From contig JAXGYV010000003.1 in NCBI GenBank assembly GCA_040772045.1, positions 128,102-192,101 of the forward strand: a stretch of DNA of 64,000 bases, in the 5' to 3' direction. The translations under genes were made by a program, and so were the position numbers. Positions 1 through 11,350 of this stretch are shown here, piece by piece. The notes beneath the pieces were generated by a model that saw nothing but the letters and a program-made list of their open reading frames with translations, was not told the DNA's origin and did not search any database. The DNA is from JAXGYV01 sp040772045. Lineage in GTDB: Bacteria > Actinomycetota > Thermoleophilia > UBA2241. Position 1 is the first letter of the stretch, and every line of letters starts with the position of its first letter.

Positions 1-3787
<3,787 letters not shown>

Positions 3788-3920
3788 GCTGGGGCTCCTC
3801 TCGATAGCGTGACCGCACAGGCGCGCAACAGCGTGCCGGCGGGAACATGGGCAGAAGATATGGCGAGCGGGCAAGGCACGAACGTGCAGGTTATCACGCC
3901 TTGCCCCGCGGAACAAGGAC

Positions 3921-3949
3921 GGCGGATCGCGCCCGTGGCGCGGTCCGCC
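3921..3949 (-). promoter_or_regulatory. hairpin in rplL-rpoB spacer, possible attenuator
   Basis: The 229-base spacer between rplL and rpoB contains an inverted repeat (GGCGGA and CGCGCC arms around a 3-base loop, one mismatch). On the minus strand it is followed by a short T-rich stretch (GTCCTTGTTCC). Partial attenuation between rplL and rpoB is well known in other bacteria; assigning that role here is inference. Confidence 0.4.
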
Positions 3950-4016
3950 GCTCAATCCCCTGTAGTCTGGAAAACAACCGGCGAACTGCCGCGCCTACGG
4001 CAGCGCCGGACCGGCA

Positions 4017-4406
4017 CTACTTGATCTCGACGCTGGCTCCCGCCTCTTCGAGCTGCTTCTTGGCGTCTTCCGCCTCGTCCTTGTTGACGCCCTCCTTTAC
4101 GGGCTTGGGGGCCTCGTCTACAACCGCCTTGGCCTCCTTGAGCCCAAGGCCGGTCAGCGAACGGACGACCTTGATGACCTGGATCTTTTTGTCCCCAGCT
4201 CCGGTGAGGACAACATCAAACGAGGTCTGTTCTTCCTCGGCCGGTCCGGCCTCGGCAACCGCTGGCCCTGCCGCAGCCGCCATGGCGACCGGGGCGGCAG
4301 CGCTCACGCCGAACTTCTCCTCGAGAGCCTTCACGAGCTCCGACAGCTCGAGTACCGTCATGCTTTCAATGGCGGCGATCAATTCGTCCTTGGTCATGCT
4401 TGCCAT
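4017..4406 (-). CDS. rplL: 50S ribosomal protein L7/L12
   Basis: 129 residues, normal family length. It forms the ribosomal stalk dimers that recruit translation factors. N-terminal dimerisation helix MTKDELIAAIESMTVLELSELV, an Ala-rich hinge (residues about 38-60), then the C-terminal domain with KIQVIKVVRSLTGLGLKEAKA and ending in GASVEIK. Start at 4406 has GAGGTG 8 bases upstream; an ATG three codons further in (4397) is the alternative. Lies 54 bases downstream of rplJ in the same transcription unit. Confidence 0.98.
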   Translation of the reverse strand: MASMTKDELIAAIESMTVLELSELVKALEEKFGVSAAAPVAMAAAAGPAVAEAGPAEEEQTSFDVVLTGAGDKKIQVIKVVRSLTGLGLKEAKAVVDEAPKPVKEGVNKDEAEDAKKQLEEAGASVEIK

Positions 4407-4460
4407 ATCAGTTCACCTCAGTCCTGGGGCTTGGTCACTCTGGTCGGAATACGCGACGTA

Positions 4461-4985
4461 TCAGGCCGCCGCTGCCTTTTGATCTGCAATCTGCTGGAGC
4501 GCGCGCGCCAGACCGCTCACGGTGCCCTGCAGCACCGTGAGCAGGCCGCTCAACGGAGCCGCGATGGTGCCGACCACGCGCCCCACGAGGACTTCACGCG
4601 GCGGGAGCGTGGCGAGCGCGCGAACAGCGGCCGCATCCACCACTCCACCCTGCAGGAGGCCACCGCGCACTTGCAGTTCCGCATGCGCACGAGCGAACTC
4701 GGCCAGCGCTTTGGCCGGTGCAACAAGGTCTTCACCACAGAACGTTACGGCCGTAGGGCCACTGAACAGCGGGAGCATAGCCTGGCAGCCGGCCCGCTCG
4801 GCCGCGATCCGCGCCAGCGTGTTCTTGAGCACGCGTACCGTAGCGCCACTGGCGCGCAACTTGCCGCGCAGCTCCGTCATTTCGGCTACCGTAAGACCAC
4901 GGTAGTCGCTCACGTACAGCGCCCCAGCATCCGCGAGGAGTGTTACCACCTCGTCCACAAGCGCTTGTTTCTCGTCGCGCTGCAT
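4461..4985 (-). CDS. rplJ: 50S ribosomal protein L10
   Basis: 174 residues from the chosen ATG at 4985 (MQRDEKQALVDEV), which has a GAGGTG just upstream. A longer frame reaches 5045, but its extra 20 residues are the translated leader and look unlike L10. L10 anchors L7/L12 dimers to the ribosome; conserved features are VSDYRGLTVAEMTELRGKLR and the VLKNTLARIA block, with an alanine-rich C-terminal helix for L12 binding. L10-L12 normally feeds back on its own mRNA leader, and here the gene has its own promoter and leader. Confidence 0.97.
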   Translation of the reverse strand: MQRDEKQALVDEVVTLLADAGALYVSDYRGLTVAEMTELRGKLRASGATVRVLKNTLARIAAERAGCQAMLPLFSGPTAVTFCGEDLVAPAKALAEFARAHAELQVRGGLLQGGVVDAAAVRALATLPPREVLVGRVVGTIAAPLSGLLTVLQGTVSGLARALQQIADQKAAAA

Positions 4986-5156
4986 CTCCACCTCACCGTC
5001 TCTCAATGCGAAGCGCCCGCCCCCGACGCACGGGAGCGGGCGCACAAAGGTGCCATCGCTCTGTGCCTCGGGCGGGCGGATCCTCTCCTGATCCTTTATG
5101 CCCCTTGCGAGGCACCGGCCTTCTCAGGCGGCGGCGCCGCGAACGGCGCCAACAGC
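4986..5156 (-). promoter_or_regulatory. rplJ 5' leader, candidate L10 autoregulatory leader
   Basis: About 170 bases of GC-rich leader separate the rplJ promoter from the rplJ start. It holds a strong hairpin at 5013-5043 (arms GCGCCCGC / GCGGGCGC) and a GGATC-N7-GATCC hairpin at about 5079-5095. A structured leader at this place is the usual target of L10(L12)4 feedback; I match it by position and structure, not by covariance. Confidence 0.45.
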
Positions 5157-5161
5157 GGCGG

Positions 5162-5190
5162 AGTATAGCGGAGTTGGCACCCCCGCACAA
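5162..5190 (-). promoter_or_regulatory. promoter of rplJ-rplL-rpoB
   Basis: On the minus strand a -35 TTGTGC (5185-5190) and a -10 TATACT (5162-5167) are 17 bases apart. This places a start just before the long rplJ leader and after the end of rplA. Confidence 0.6.
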
Positions 5191-5213
5191 CACCGTCGCG
5201 AGACTTCCGGCTC

Positions 5214-5921
5214 TCAGCTCTCCATGAGGTCGCGAGTACGCGTACCGTCGATCTCGATCGCCGGCCCCATGGTGCTCGCGCAGTGCACGCTTCTCAGGTA
5301 CTTGCCCTTGGCGGCCGCGGGCTTGGCTCGAACGATCTCTTCGAGCACAGCGCCGTAGTTCTCCACGAGCATCTGCTCGTTGAAAGACTTCTTGCCAATA
5401 GCCAGGTGAATAATGCCGCTGCGGTCGGTCCGGTACTCGACTTTTCCGGCCTTCGCGTCGCGCACGGCTTTGGCGACATCGAAGGTCACCGTACCCGACT
5501 TGGGGTTCGGCATGAGCCCGCGGGGTCCAAGGATGCGGCCGAGTTTGCCGACCGTCCCCATCATGTCGGGCGTGGCGATGGCCACATCGAAATCGAAGAC
5601 CCCGTTCTGGATCTGCTTGGCGAGATCCTCCGAACCTACGATGTCCGCCCCGGCATCCTGCGCTTCGCGCGCCTTGTCGCCCTCGGCGAACACGGCCACG
5701 CGCACATCTTTGCCGAGACCGTGCGGGAGGATAGTGGTACCGCGGACGATCTGATCAGCATGCCGCACATCGACTCCAAGGCGGAAGTGAACCTCGATGG
5801 TCTCGTCGAAGTTCGCCGTGTCGAGCGTCTTGCAGAGGCGAATCGCCTCGAGAGGGCTATAGGCACGCCCTTGTTCGACGACGTTGCGCGCGGTACGATA
5901 CCTGCGGCCGTGGGTTGCCAT
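5214..5921 (-). CDS. rplA: 50S ribosomal protein L1
   Basis: 235 residues from the ATG at 5921, which is preceded by a perfect AGGAGGT six to seven bases upstream. The frame stays open far upstream (to 6773) but that part is out-of-frame rplK/nusG and not part of the protein. Conserved L1 features: MATHGRRYRTARNVV, FDETIEVHFRLGVDVRHAD and the RNA-binding loop TVGKLGRILGPRGLMPNPK. L1 binds 23S rRNA at the E site and, in many bacteria, represses its own operon. Follows rplK by 95 bases. Confidence 0.98.
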   Translation of the reverse strand: MATHGRRYRTARNVVEQGRAYSPLEAIRLCKTLDTANFDETIEVHFRLGVDVRHADQIVRGTTILPHGLGKDVRVAVFAEGDKAREAQDAGADIVGSEDLAKQIQNGVFDFDVAIATPDMMGTVGKLGRILGPRGLMPNPKSGTVTFDVAKAVRDAKAGKVEYRTDRSGIIHLAIGKKSFNEQMLVENYGAVLEEIVRAKPAAAKGKYLRSVHCASTMGPAIEIDGTRTRDLMES

Positions 5922-6016
5922 CTCTTTACCTCCTGTGGTCCGTGCGGCCGTCCCCGGAGAGCGGCCTCCCACATCACCTCGGGCGAACGAAAACAGCGCT
6001 CGCCCTGTTTGCTTTC

Positions 6017-6442
6017 TCAGTCGACGATGTCTACGCCCATGCTTCGAGCCGTGCCCTCGATGATCCGCATGGCCGCGTCGATGTCGTTCGCGTTCAGGTC
6101 CGGCATTTTGAGCTCCGCGATCTCTCGTACCTTGCTCCGCGGCAAGCTGCCGACCTTCCGCCGGTTGGGCTCTCCAGAGCCCTTGTCTTGGCCCAGCGCC
6201 TCGCGCAGGAGTACCGCCGCCGGAGGCGTCTTGAGGATGAACGTGAACGAGCGATCTTCGAAGACCGTTATCTCCGCCGGAATGATGGTACCGGACTGCG
6301 CCTGAGTCTGGGCATTGAACTGCTTGCAGAACTCCATGATGTTGACCCCATGCTGGCCCAACGCGGGGCCGATCGGCGGCGCCGGATTGGCGGCGCCGGC
6401 GGGGATCTGCAGTTTGATGACGGTCAAGACCTTCTTGGCCAC
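6017..6442 (-). CDS. rplK: 50S ribosomal protein L11
   Basis: 141 residues, the usual length. The proline-rich PAPPIGPALGQHGVNIMEFCK segment (thiostrepton loop, N-terminal domain) is intact, as is the C-terminal rRNA-binding domain ending RIIEGTARSMGVDIV. L11 forms the GTPase-associated centre with L10 and L7/L12. Downstream of nusG by 27 bases. Confidence 0.98.
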   Translation of the reverse strand: MAKKVLTVIKLQIPAGAANPAPPIGPALGQHGVNIMEFCKQFNAQTQAQSGTIIPAEITVFEDRSFTFILKTPPAAVLLREALGQDKGSGEPNRRKVGSLPRSKVREIAELKMPDLNANDIDAAMRIIEGTARSMGVDIVD

Positions 6443-6469
6443 GTCGACCTACCTTCGTGTTCCGTTCGC

Positions 6470-6997
6470 TTACGTCGTCTTCTTGACCTGCTCGAAGCCG
6501 AGCTCGACCGGCGTCTCGCGGCCAAAGATCGAGACCATGACCTTGAGCTTCTGCTGGTCGGAATTCACTTCCGAGACCTCGCCGGAGAAGTCCGACAGCG
6601 GCCCCGAGATGACACGCACCACTTCGCCGACAGTGAACTCCGCCTTCGCCTTGGTACGCTCCACGGCAGCCGTGTGCAGAATGCGGTTGACCTCGGCTGG
6701 AGTGAGCGCGACCGGCTCGTTCCGTGGGCCCACGAACCCAGTGACGCCGGGAGTGTTCTTGACCAGCGACCATGTGTCGTCGGTGAGCTCCATCTTGACG
6801 AGCACGTAGCCAGGAAACACGCGGCGCTCGGTGGTGACCTTCTCCTTGTTCTCCTTCGTCTCCACCACTTGCTCGGTGGGCACAACCACGTCCACGATGC
6901 GATCTTCCTGCGCCATCGATCGGATGCGGTGCTTAAGGTTGGTCATGACCTTGTTCTCATGACCCGAGTATGTGTTGACAACGTACCACTTGAACAC
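6470..6997 (-). CDS. nusG: transcription termination/antitermination factor NusG
   Basis: 175 residues. The N-terminal NGN domain begins MFKWYVVNTYSGHENKV and contains FPGYVLVKMELTDDTW and TPGVTGFVG; the C-terminal KOW domain is seen at GEVVRVISGPLSDFSGEV to the end. It binds RNA polymerase clamp and couples it to Rho or the ribosome. Placed between secE and rplK, as in most bacteria. Confidence 0.97.
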   Translation of the reverse strand: MFKWYVVNTYSGHENKVMTNLKHRIRSMAQEDRIVDVVVPTEQVVETKENKEKVTTERRVFPGYVLVKMELTDDTWSLVKNTPGVTGFVGPRNEPVALTPAEVNRILHTAAVERTKAKAEFTVGEVVRVISGPLSDFSGEVSEVNSDQQKLKVMVSIFGRETPVELGFEQVKKTT

Positions 6998-7019
6998 GCG
7001 GAACCCCCGGCGTTCCCGT

Positions 7020-7454
7020 TCAGGCCCCTATGAGCCTGAGGACTTGGTCCACAATGCGAGAGAACACGTAGTCGAATGCCATAACGCAGCTGCTCATGAT
7101 GAGCACCGCAACGATGACCACGACAGTTGACTGGACGAGATCCTTGCGCGTGGGCCAGGTGACCTTGCCCATTTCGACGCGTACGTCGCGCAGGAACTTG
7201 CGCAGGCCGCCCGGCTCTCTCTTCGTCTTCGCTCCCTGAGCACGCGAGGCCTTGCGCTGCGCGACCGCCTGGTTTGCCGAGGACCGCGCCCGAGCCCAGC
7301 GACTCGGCACCTTAGTCTGGCGTACCTTGACGGGGGCCTTCCCCGGGCGGCCCTCTTTGATCTGCTTGACCTGCTTTCCGTTGGCCCGCGCGGCCTTGGC
7401 CGCCTCAGTGGGCTTGCGGGTCTTACTCTTGTTGCTCTTGACGGCCTTGGCCAC
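7020..7454 (-). CDS. secE: preprotein translocase subunit SecE
   Basis: 144 residues. The C-terminal 60 residues carry the family core: amphipathic FLRDVRVEMGKVTWPTRKDL followed by one membrane helix (STVVVIVAVLIMSSCVMAF). The first 80 or so residues are a long, lysine/arginine-rich extension of low complexity, as often found in actinobacterial SecE. It stabilises SecY in the membrane. Lies between tRNA-Trp and nusG. Confidence 0.95.
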   Translation of the reverse strand: MAKAVKSNKSKTRKPTEAAKAARANGKQVKQIKEGRPGKAPVKVRQTKVPSRWARARSSANQAVAQRKASRAQGAKTKREPGGLRKFLRDVRVEMGKVTWPTRKDLVQSTVVVIVAVLIMSSCVMAFDYVFSRIVDQVLRLIGA

Positions 7455-7481
7455 GTGCTCGTCCTTACGACTGAGAAGAGA

Positions 7482-7557
7482 TGGCAGGGCTGGAGGGACT
7501 CGAACCCCCGACCCCCGGTTTTGGAGACCGGTGCTCTACCAATTGAGCTACAGCCCT
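7482..7557 (-). tRNA. tRNA-Trp (anticodon CCA)
   Basis: The minus strand folds into a full cloverleaf: acceptor AGGGCTG paired with CAGCCCT, D-arm TAGCTCAATTGGTAGAGCA, anticodon loop CTCCAAA with CCA, T-arm GGGGGTTCGAGTCCC, discriminator G and an encoded 3' CCA. Located between rpmG and secE, a common arrangement. Confidence 0.97.
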
Positions 7558-7594
7558 GTGAGAAACCGGCGGGCGTAGCCGACGCCGGGCGTTG

Positions 7595-7750
7595 CTACCG
7601 CGTTTCCTTGTGAACCGTGTGCGTCCCGCACCAGCGACAGTACTTCTTCATCTCGATCCGGTCCGGGTCGTTCTTCTTGTTCTTGTTGGTATGGTAGTTG
7701 CGACGCTTGCACTCTTGGCAAGCGAGCGTGACCAGCTGACGCACCCTCAT
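7595..7750 (-). CDS. rpmG: 50S ribosomal protein L33
   Basis: 51 residues, normal for L33. The protein begins MRVRQLVTLACQECKRRNY and ends YCRWCGTHTVHKETR, with two CxxC pairs that make this the zinc-binding (C+) type. ATG at 7750 with GAAAGG directly upstream. First gene of the run that continues through tRNA-Trp, secE and nusG. Confidence 0.95.
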   Translation of the reverse strand: MRVRQLVTLACQECKRRNYHTNKNKKNDPDRIEMKKYCRWCGTHTVHKETR

Positions 7751-7770
7751 CCTTTCGACGGCAGCACGTT

Positions 7771-7800
7771 AGGATAGCAGGCGGGTCTCGCGAGGGTCAA
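7771..7800 (-). promoter_or_regulatory. promoter of rpmG-tRNA-secE-nusG
   Basis: Minus-strand -35 TTGACC (7795-7800) and -10 TATCCT (7771-7776), spacing 18, about 20 bases before the L33 start codon. A second TATACT motif lies further upstream near 7830 without a clear -35. Confidence 0.55.
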
Positions 7801-7875
7801 CGCGAGGCCCGCCGTGCTCCGGCCGAGCAGTATACCCCAAACGACGAGCCACGAGGAATCGGAAGCGAGGGGCAT

Positions 7876-8631
7876 GTGAATAACCAGCACAGGAGTCAAG
7901 ACGAAGGCCAGCCGCAGAAAACGGCCTTCGTCCCAGTGATTACTCCCCGGAGACCAGGACAAGGGAGCTGGGGCTGGAGACAGGCGCTCGCCGGGATCCT
8001 CGTAGCGGCGCTCCCAGTTACAGTCCTCAATCTCCTCGCCCTGGTGTCTGGCGCCGGCGGCGAAGCCGTCTCCGGCAACCCCACCACGACCGAAGCCATC
8101 GCCGGTGTGATAGCCACGCTGGTCGTGGACTCATGGTTCGTCTTCTCGGCGTGGCTGTTCTCGCTGCGCGGCAGCGACCAGGGCATTGCGGCGTGGGGTA
8201 TCAGTCCGCCGCGCGCACGTATCCTCTGGGTGGTGCCCGCGGCTCTCGGCGCGGTCTTCGCTCTCAATCTCATCTACAGCCTCTTCGTCACATCGCAGGA
8301 GCAGGATGTGGTGAGTCAATTCCCGCACAATGCATCAGGCCTGCTCCTGTTCATCCTCCTCGCCTGCGTGATCGCGCCCCTCTTCGAGGAGATCTTCTTC
8401 CGTGGCTTCCTCTTCCAGGCATTCGCGCACTCATGGGGAGTACCGGCCGGCGCGGTGATCTCGGCCGCCCTCTTCGCCCTGAGTCACCTGCAGCTCGACG
8501 TGGCCGTGCCGCTCTTCGTGCTCGGGCTCGGCCTCGCCTTCGTGTTCGTCGTCACCCGCTCGCTCTGGGCGAGCATCGCGCTGCACGCGGCGTTCAACGC
8601 CATCGCCGTCGTGGTGTGGGCCTTTGACTGA
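7876..8631 (+). CDS. CPBP family intramembrane metalloprotease (CAAX protease-like)
   Basis: 251 residues, start GTG at 7876. Several membrane helices (about residues 35-55, 75-95, 110-130, 145-165, 180-240). The family motifs are intact: EEIFFRGF (glutamate pair plus arginine, near residue 170) and FALSHLQ (histidine), then a last HAAFNA block. Bacterial members are membrane-embedded proteases or maturation/immunity factors; the substrate is unknown here. It stands alone, divergent from rpmG and convergent with the next gene, so context gives no hint. Confidence 0.88.
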   Translation: MNNQHRSQDEGQPQKTAFVPVITPRRPGQGSWGWRQALAGILVAALPVTVLNLLALVSGAGGEAVSGNPTTTEAIAGVIATLVVDSWFVFSAWLFSLRGSDQGIAAWGISPPRARILWVVPAALGAVFALNLIYSLFVTSQEQDVVSQFPHNASGLLLFILLACVIAPLFEEIFFRGFLFQAFAHSWGVPAGAVISAALFALSHLQLDVAVPLFVLGLGLAFVFVVTRSLWASIALHAAFNAIAVVVWAFD

Positions 8632-8640
8632 GCCATCGGT

Positions 8641-8668
8641 GCCGGTGCTCTCCACTGAGCACGCCGGC
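8641..8668. terminator. hairpin between convergent genes
   Basis: GCCGGTGCTC and GAGCACGCCGGC pair with a small bulge across a 6-base loop, in the 70-base gap between the convergent CPBP and phosphorylase genes. No U-tract is present, so its role as a terminator is only suggested by position. Confidence 0.35.
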
Positions 8669-8701
8669 TGCGACATCTGAAGACGAATTCTTGACGAGCA
8701 G

Positions 8702-9532
8702 CTACAGGAGCAGGCTGGGGCGGCGTAAGTCGCGACAGCGACAGCCGCCCTCTGACGGAAGAGCCGCAAGAGCGCCGAGGACGATGCGGCCAATCAACGC
8801 GCCATCTTCTCGATACATGCGCGCAAGCTCATCGTGCGACCACTCCTCCACAACGCCTTCCCCGTAGTTGACCACCAGGTAGACGCCGGCGTAGCAGGCA
8901 CCGATATCCCGGGCCAGCCACACCTCGGGCACCATGCTCTGCCCAACGATGTCGCCATAGGATCGCAGACGCCGTACTTCCGCCGGCGACTCGAATCGTG
9001 GACCTTCGGTTACCACGTAGACGCCACGCCGGAAAAGGCGGCGGTCGGGTGCTTCGCGGACAACCGCCGCGCTCAAGGCCTGGCGGCACACCGGGCAGAT
9101 GGGGTCACGCATCACGAGCAGATGATCGCCCACAACCATCCCCCCGCGGTCCCGATCGGTCGTGAGATCTACATAGTCGTTGGGAATCATCAGATCGCCT
9201 GGATCGAGCAGGTGATTCAGACTGCCGACGCCAGCATCTCCCAAGATGCGCTGCACGCCGGCGCGATGGAGGACGCTGAACACCTGCCGCGAAGCCCGAC
9301 CGCGCGAGACACCCTCACGCCAACCATGGAGGCGTACGTGCAGCACGCGACGCCCCTGGATCTCAAGCAACGCAAACGCTGGGCTCTCTCCCCACGGCGT
9401 GTCGAAGCGCAGCGCTTCCTCGACAACGCGCACTCCAGAGTACAGCCCGTCGGAGATAGAGAGGGTGTTGCTGCCAGTGCCACCGATGAAGGCGAACGTC
9501 GCAGCGGGGACGGCGCCGCCGACCATAACCAT
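8702..9532 (-). CDS. MTAP/PNP-family nucleoside phosphorylase, divergent
   Basis: 276 residues. The family signature is clear: GGTGSNTLSISDG near the start (phosphate loop region), TPWGES, a GDAGVGSLN segment, PNDYVDLT, VVTEGPRFESPAEVRRLRSYG, and GQSMVPEVWLARDIGACYAGVYLVVNY. The usual PRHG...H...PxxINY block is replaced by LHGWREGVSRGRASRQVF, so the purine/ribose pocket probably differs from that of classic 5'-methylthioadenosine phosphorylase. Substrate not assignable. The start ATG at 9532 lies directly after the stop of the upstream LytM-like gene (9535-9537), so the two are probably co-transcribed. Confidence 0.85.
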   Translation of the reverse strand: MVMVGGAVPAATFAFIGGTGSNTLSISDGLYSGVRVVEEALRFDTPWGESPAFALLEIQGRRVLHVRLHGWREGVSRGRASRQVFSVLHRAGVQRILGDAGVGSLNHLLDPGDLMIPNDYVDLTTDRDRGGMVVGDHLLVMRDPICPVCRQALSAAVVREAPDRRLFRRGVYVVTEGPRFESPAEVRRLRSYGDIVGQSMVPEVWLARDIGACYAGVYLVVNYGEGVVEEWSHDELARMYREDGALIGRIVLGALAALPSEGGCRCRDLRRPSLLL

Positions 9533-9534
9533 AC

Positions 9535-10299
9535 TCAGAACGTCGCCAGGTTCGGGGCAACGCGAAGGGCGATCAGCTGCACATGATCGCCAGCATCGTT
9601 GGTATAGCGGCTGAGATCTTGCTGCATCTCTTTGGGAAAACCGCGCAGACGGCCCAGGGCGGTAGTCCCCGCCATTACACGATCGCCCACATGCACCACA
9701 GGATCCTCGATGTGGCTGAGGAGAAGCAACAGTGAGGGGTCGGCCGCCAACTGGATGCGGAGCTCACAGTCTTTGTGGGCGCCGAGGAGACGATACGTCT
9801 TGACGGCTACCACCTGCCCGTCCACCGGTGCGTACACACAGCTGCCAGGTACACCGCCGACGTCCAGCGCCGAGGTGGAGGGTCCACGCTCATCGCCCCC
9901 GCCGTCCATGAAGTAGTACTGCACTGCGTGCTGCGTCTTGGAGGCCTTAGTCTCGTCGACACGATCACCTACGGGCGAGAACGCGACGGCGTTCGGGTCG
10001 TCCGCCGGACGAAAAGCGACCGCCGTGATCGCATCCGTCGGGAGAGGAAGGAACAGCTGAGCGCCTTCGAGCTCGGCAACCACAACACGAGAGGGATTCT
10101 CCGCCGTCGGAGAACCGAGGGCAATAGCGGAGCATTTCTGAGGAATGGCGGCTGGTTGCGGGGTCGGCATAGCGTAGGCCGCGGTCACGGCCAGCACGAC
10201 TACCGCGAGGCCTATGGCGAGCGCCGCACGACGCCGGCGCACGATCTGCCTACGGCGGGCCACACGAGAGGCGGACCCTCCACTGGGCGGACTCTGCAT
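9535..10299 (-). CDS. membrane-anchored LytM/M23-like domain protein, probably non-catalytic
   Basis: 254 residues from the ATG at 10299 (MQSPPSGGSASRVARRRQ); the frame is open further upstream but that part is arginine-rich noise. A basic N-terminus precedes one membrane helix or signal anchor (about residues 25-45). The C-terminal half has the shape of an M23 fold: VYAPVDGQVVAVKTY, LLLLSHIEDPVVHVGDRVMAG. The zinc ligands are missing: TSALDVGG stands where HxGxD is expected and GDHVQL where HxH is expected. I infer a wall-binding or regulatory role. Its stop is adjacent to the phosphorylase start. Confidence 0.6.
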   Translation of the reverse strand: MQSPPSGGSASRVARRRQIVRRRRAALAIGLAVVVLAVTAAYAMPTPQPAAIPQKCSAIALGSPTAENPSRVVVAELEGAQLFLPLPTDAITAVAFRPADDPNAVAFSPVGDRVDETKASKTQHAVQYYFMDGGGDERGPSTSALDVGGVPGSCVYAPVDGQVVAVKTYRLLGAHKDCELRIQLAADPSLLLLLSHIEDPVVHVGDRVMAGTTALGRLRGFPKEMQQDLSRYTNDAGDHVQLIALRVAPNLATF

Positions 10300-10684
10300 G
10301 CGGGCCACTTTAGTACGTCGTGGCAGACGGAGCAAGCGCTTTCTGCGAAGACACGAACACGCCGAACACGCGCACGCCCACACTCGCTCCGCAGCGCGAG
10401 CGCCGCGTGCGGCATCACGCGCCACGTACGCGGAGCGCAGCGTTCGGACGACACCGAGGGCGTGAACCATGCCGTGTCGATGGAGTACGCACCGGGTCAC
10501 GCCCGTGCGATTCGGGCGTTCCTCCACGGGCACGGTCCGTCGTTGTCAAGTAAGACGAAAGAAAGGGTTCAAGCCGTCACCGACGTCGGCCGAAGACTCG
10601 AAAAGACCTACGAATACCTGCACGCTCGTCGGACTCGGGTACCCCTCGACCCGCGAGAGGCGCCCGAACAGCCGGGAGGCAGAC
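10300..10684. other. 385-base divergent intergenic region
   Basis: Separates the divergent LytM-like gene and the CAP-domain gene. It contains short inverted repeats (for example CGCGAGCGCCGCG near 10400) and no recognisable RNA gene or riboswitch. A plus-strand frame here encodes a charged, helix-like stretch but runs into the CAP gene; I do not call it. Confidence 0.4.
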
Positions 10685-11209
10685 GTGAGACGAATCCTCC
10701 TCTTGCTGGCAGCCGCGACTGTCATGGTTGCACTCCTTGCTCCGACGGCCTCCGCGGCCACCGTCAGACTGACGAAGATCGAGAAGCGTGTGCTCACACT
10801 AGTAAACGCTGAGCGTACCAAACGTGGCTTGGCTCCGCTGCGCGTGCAGCGCAGCCTCACCCGCGCAGCACGAGTGCATTCCCGCAACATGGCCATCACT
10901 CCCTTCTTCTCCCATATTTCGCCAAGTGGGCGCACCCCCGGTGCTCGCGTCCGTTCCGCCGGCTACACCACCACAGGCTGGACGAGATGGCGTGTCGGCG
11001 AGACGATCGCCTGGGGAACGGGCGCGCTCGCCACACCCGAAGCCATCGTGTACGGCTGGATGCATAGTCGCGGCCACAAACGCATCCTCCTCTCTCGTGG
11101 GTTCCGCGACATCGGCATCGGAACGGCCTGCGGTACATTCGTCTCGGGGGACCGCACTCTCGACAACGTCAGGTACTTCACGGTGGACGTGGGGGCACGC
11201 TTGCGCTAG
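10685..11209 (+). CDS. secreted CAP (SCP/PR1) domain protein
   Basis: 174 residues, start GTG at 10685 with GGGAGG five bases upstream; longer upstream frames lack a ribosome-binding site. Signal peptide about residues 1-24 (RRILLLLAAATVMVALLAPTASA). The CAP domain fills the rest: LTLVNAERTKRGLAPL, AARVHSRNMAITPFFSHISPSGRTPGARV, GETIAWGTG, and GWMHSRGHKRILLSRGFRDIGIG. The conserved cavity His and Glu (FSH...GE) and second His (GH) are present. Bacterial CAP proteins are extracytoplasmic and often spore- or envelope-associated; their molecular function is mostly unknown. Confidence 0.88.
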   Translation: MRRILLLLAAATVMVALLAPTASAATVRLTKIEKRVLTLVNAERTKRGLAPLRVQRSLTRAARVHSRNMAITPFFSHISPSGRTPGARVRSAGYTTTGWTRWRVGETIAWGTGALATPEAIVYGWMHSRGHKRILLSRGFRDIGIGTACGTFVSGDRTLDNVRYFTVDVGARLR

Positions 11210-11350
11210 AGCGAAGCGCAAGCGCCGCATCAGCGGTATTCCACTCCAACCCACAGGACATCGCCCGAGTCGTAGACCCCTGTGCCTCGGCCGTCGAGTT
11301 CGGTTGACATGCCCCTCACCCCCTTACTCGTCCCCTGCTACCATGAGGCC

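Noticed and set aside
5922..6773. N-terminal extension of rplA to make a 519-residue protein
   Set aside because: The extra part is rplK and nusG sequence read in another phase; the perfect AGGAGGT before 5921 fixes the start.
10480..10812. Plus-strand frame starting ATG 10480 with a charged, helix-like stretch (SSKTKERVQAVTDVGRRLEK)
   Set aside because: It overlaps the CAP-domain gene by over 120 bases, has no ribosome-binding site and the rest looks random. A sigma28-like pattern (TCAAG-N15-GCCGAAGA) in the same DNA also lacks support.
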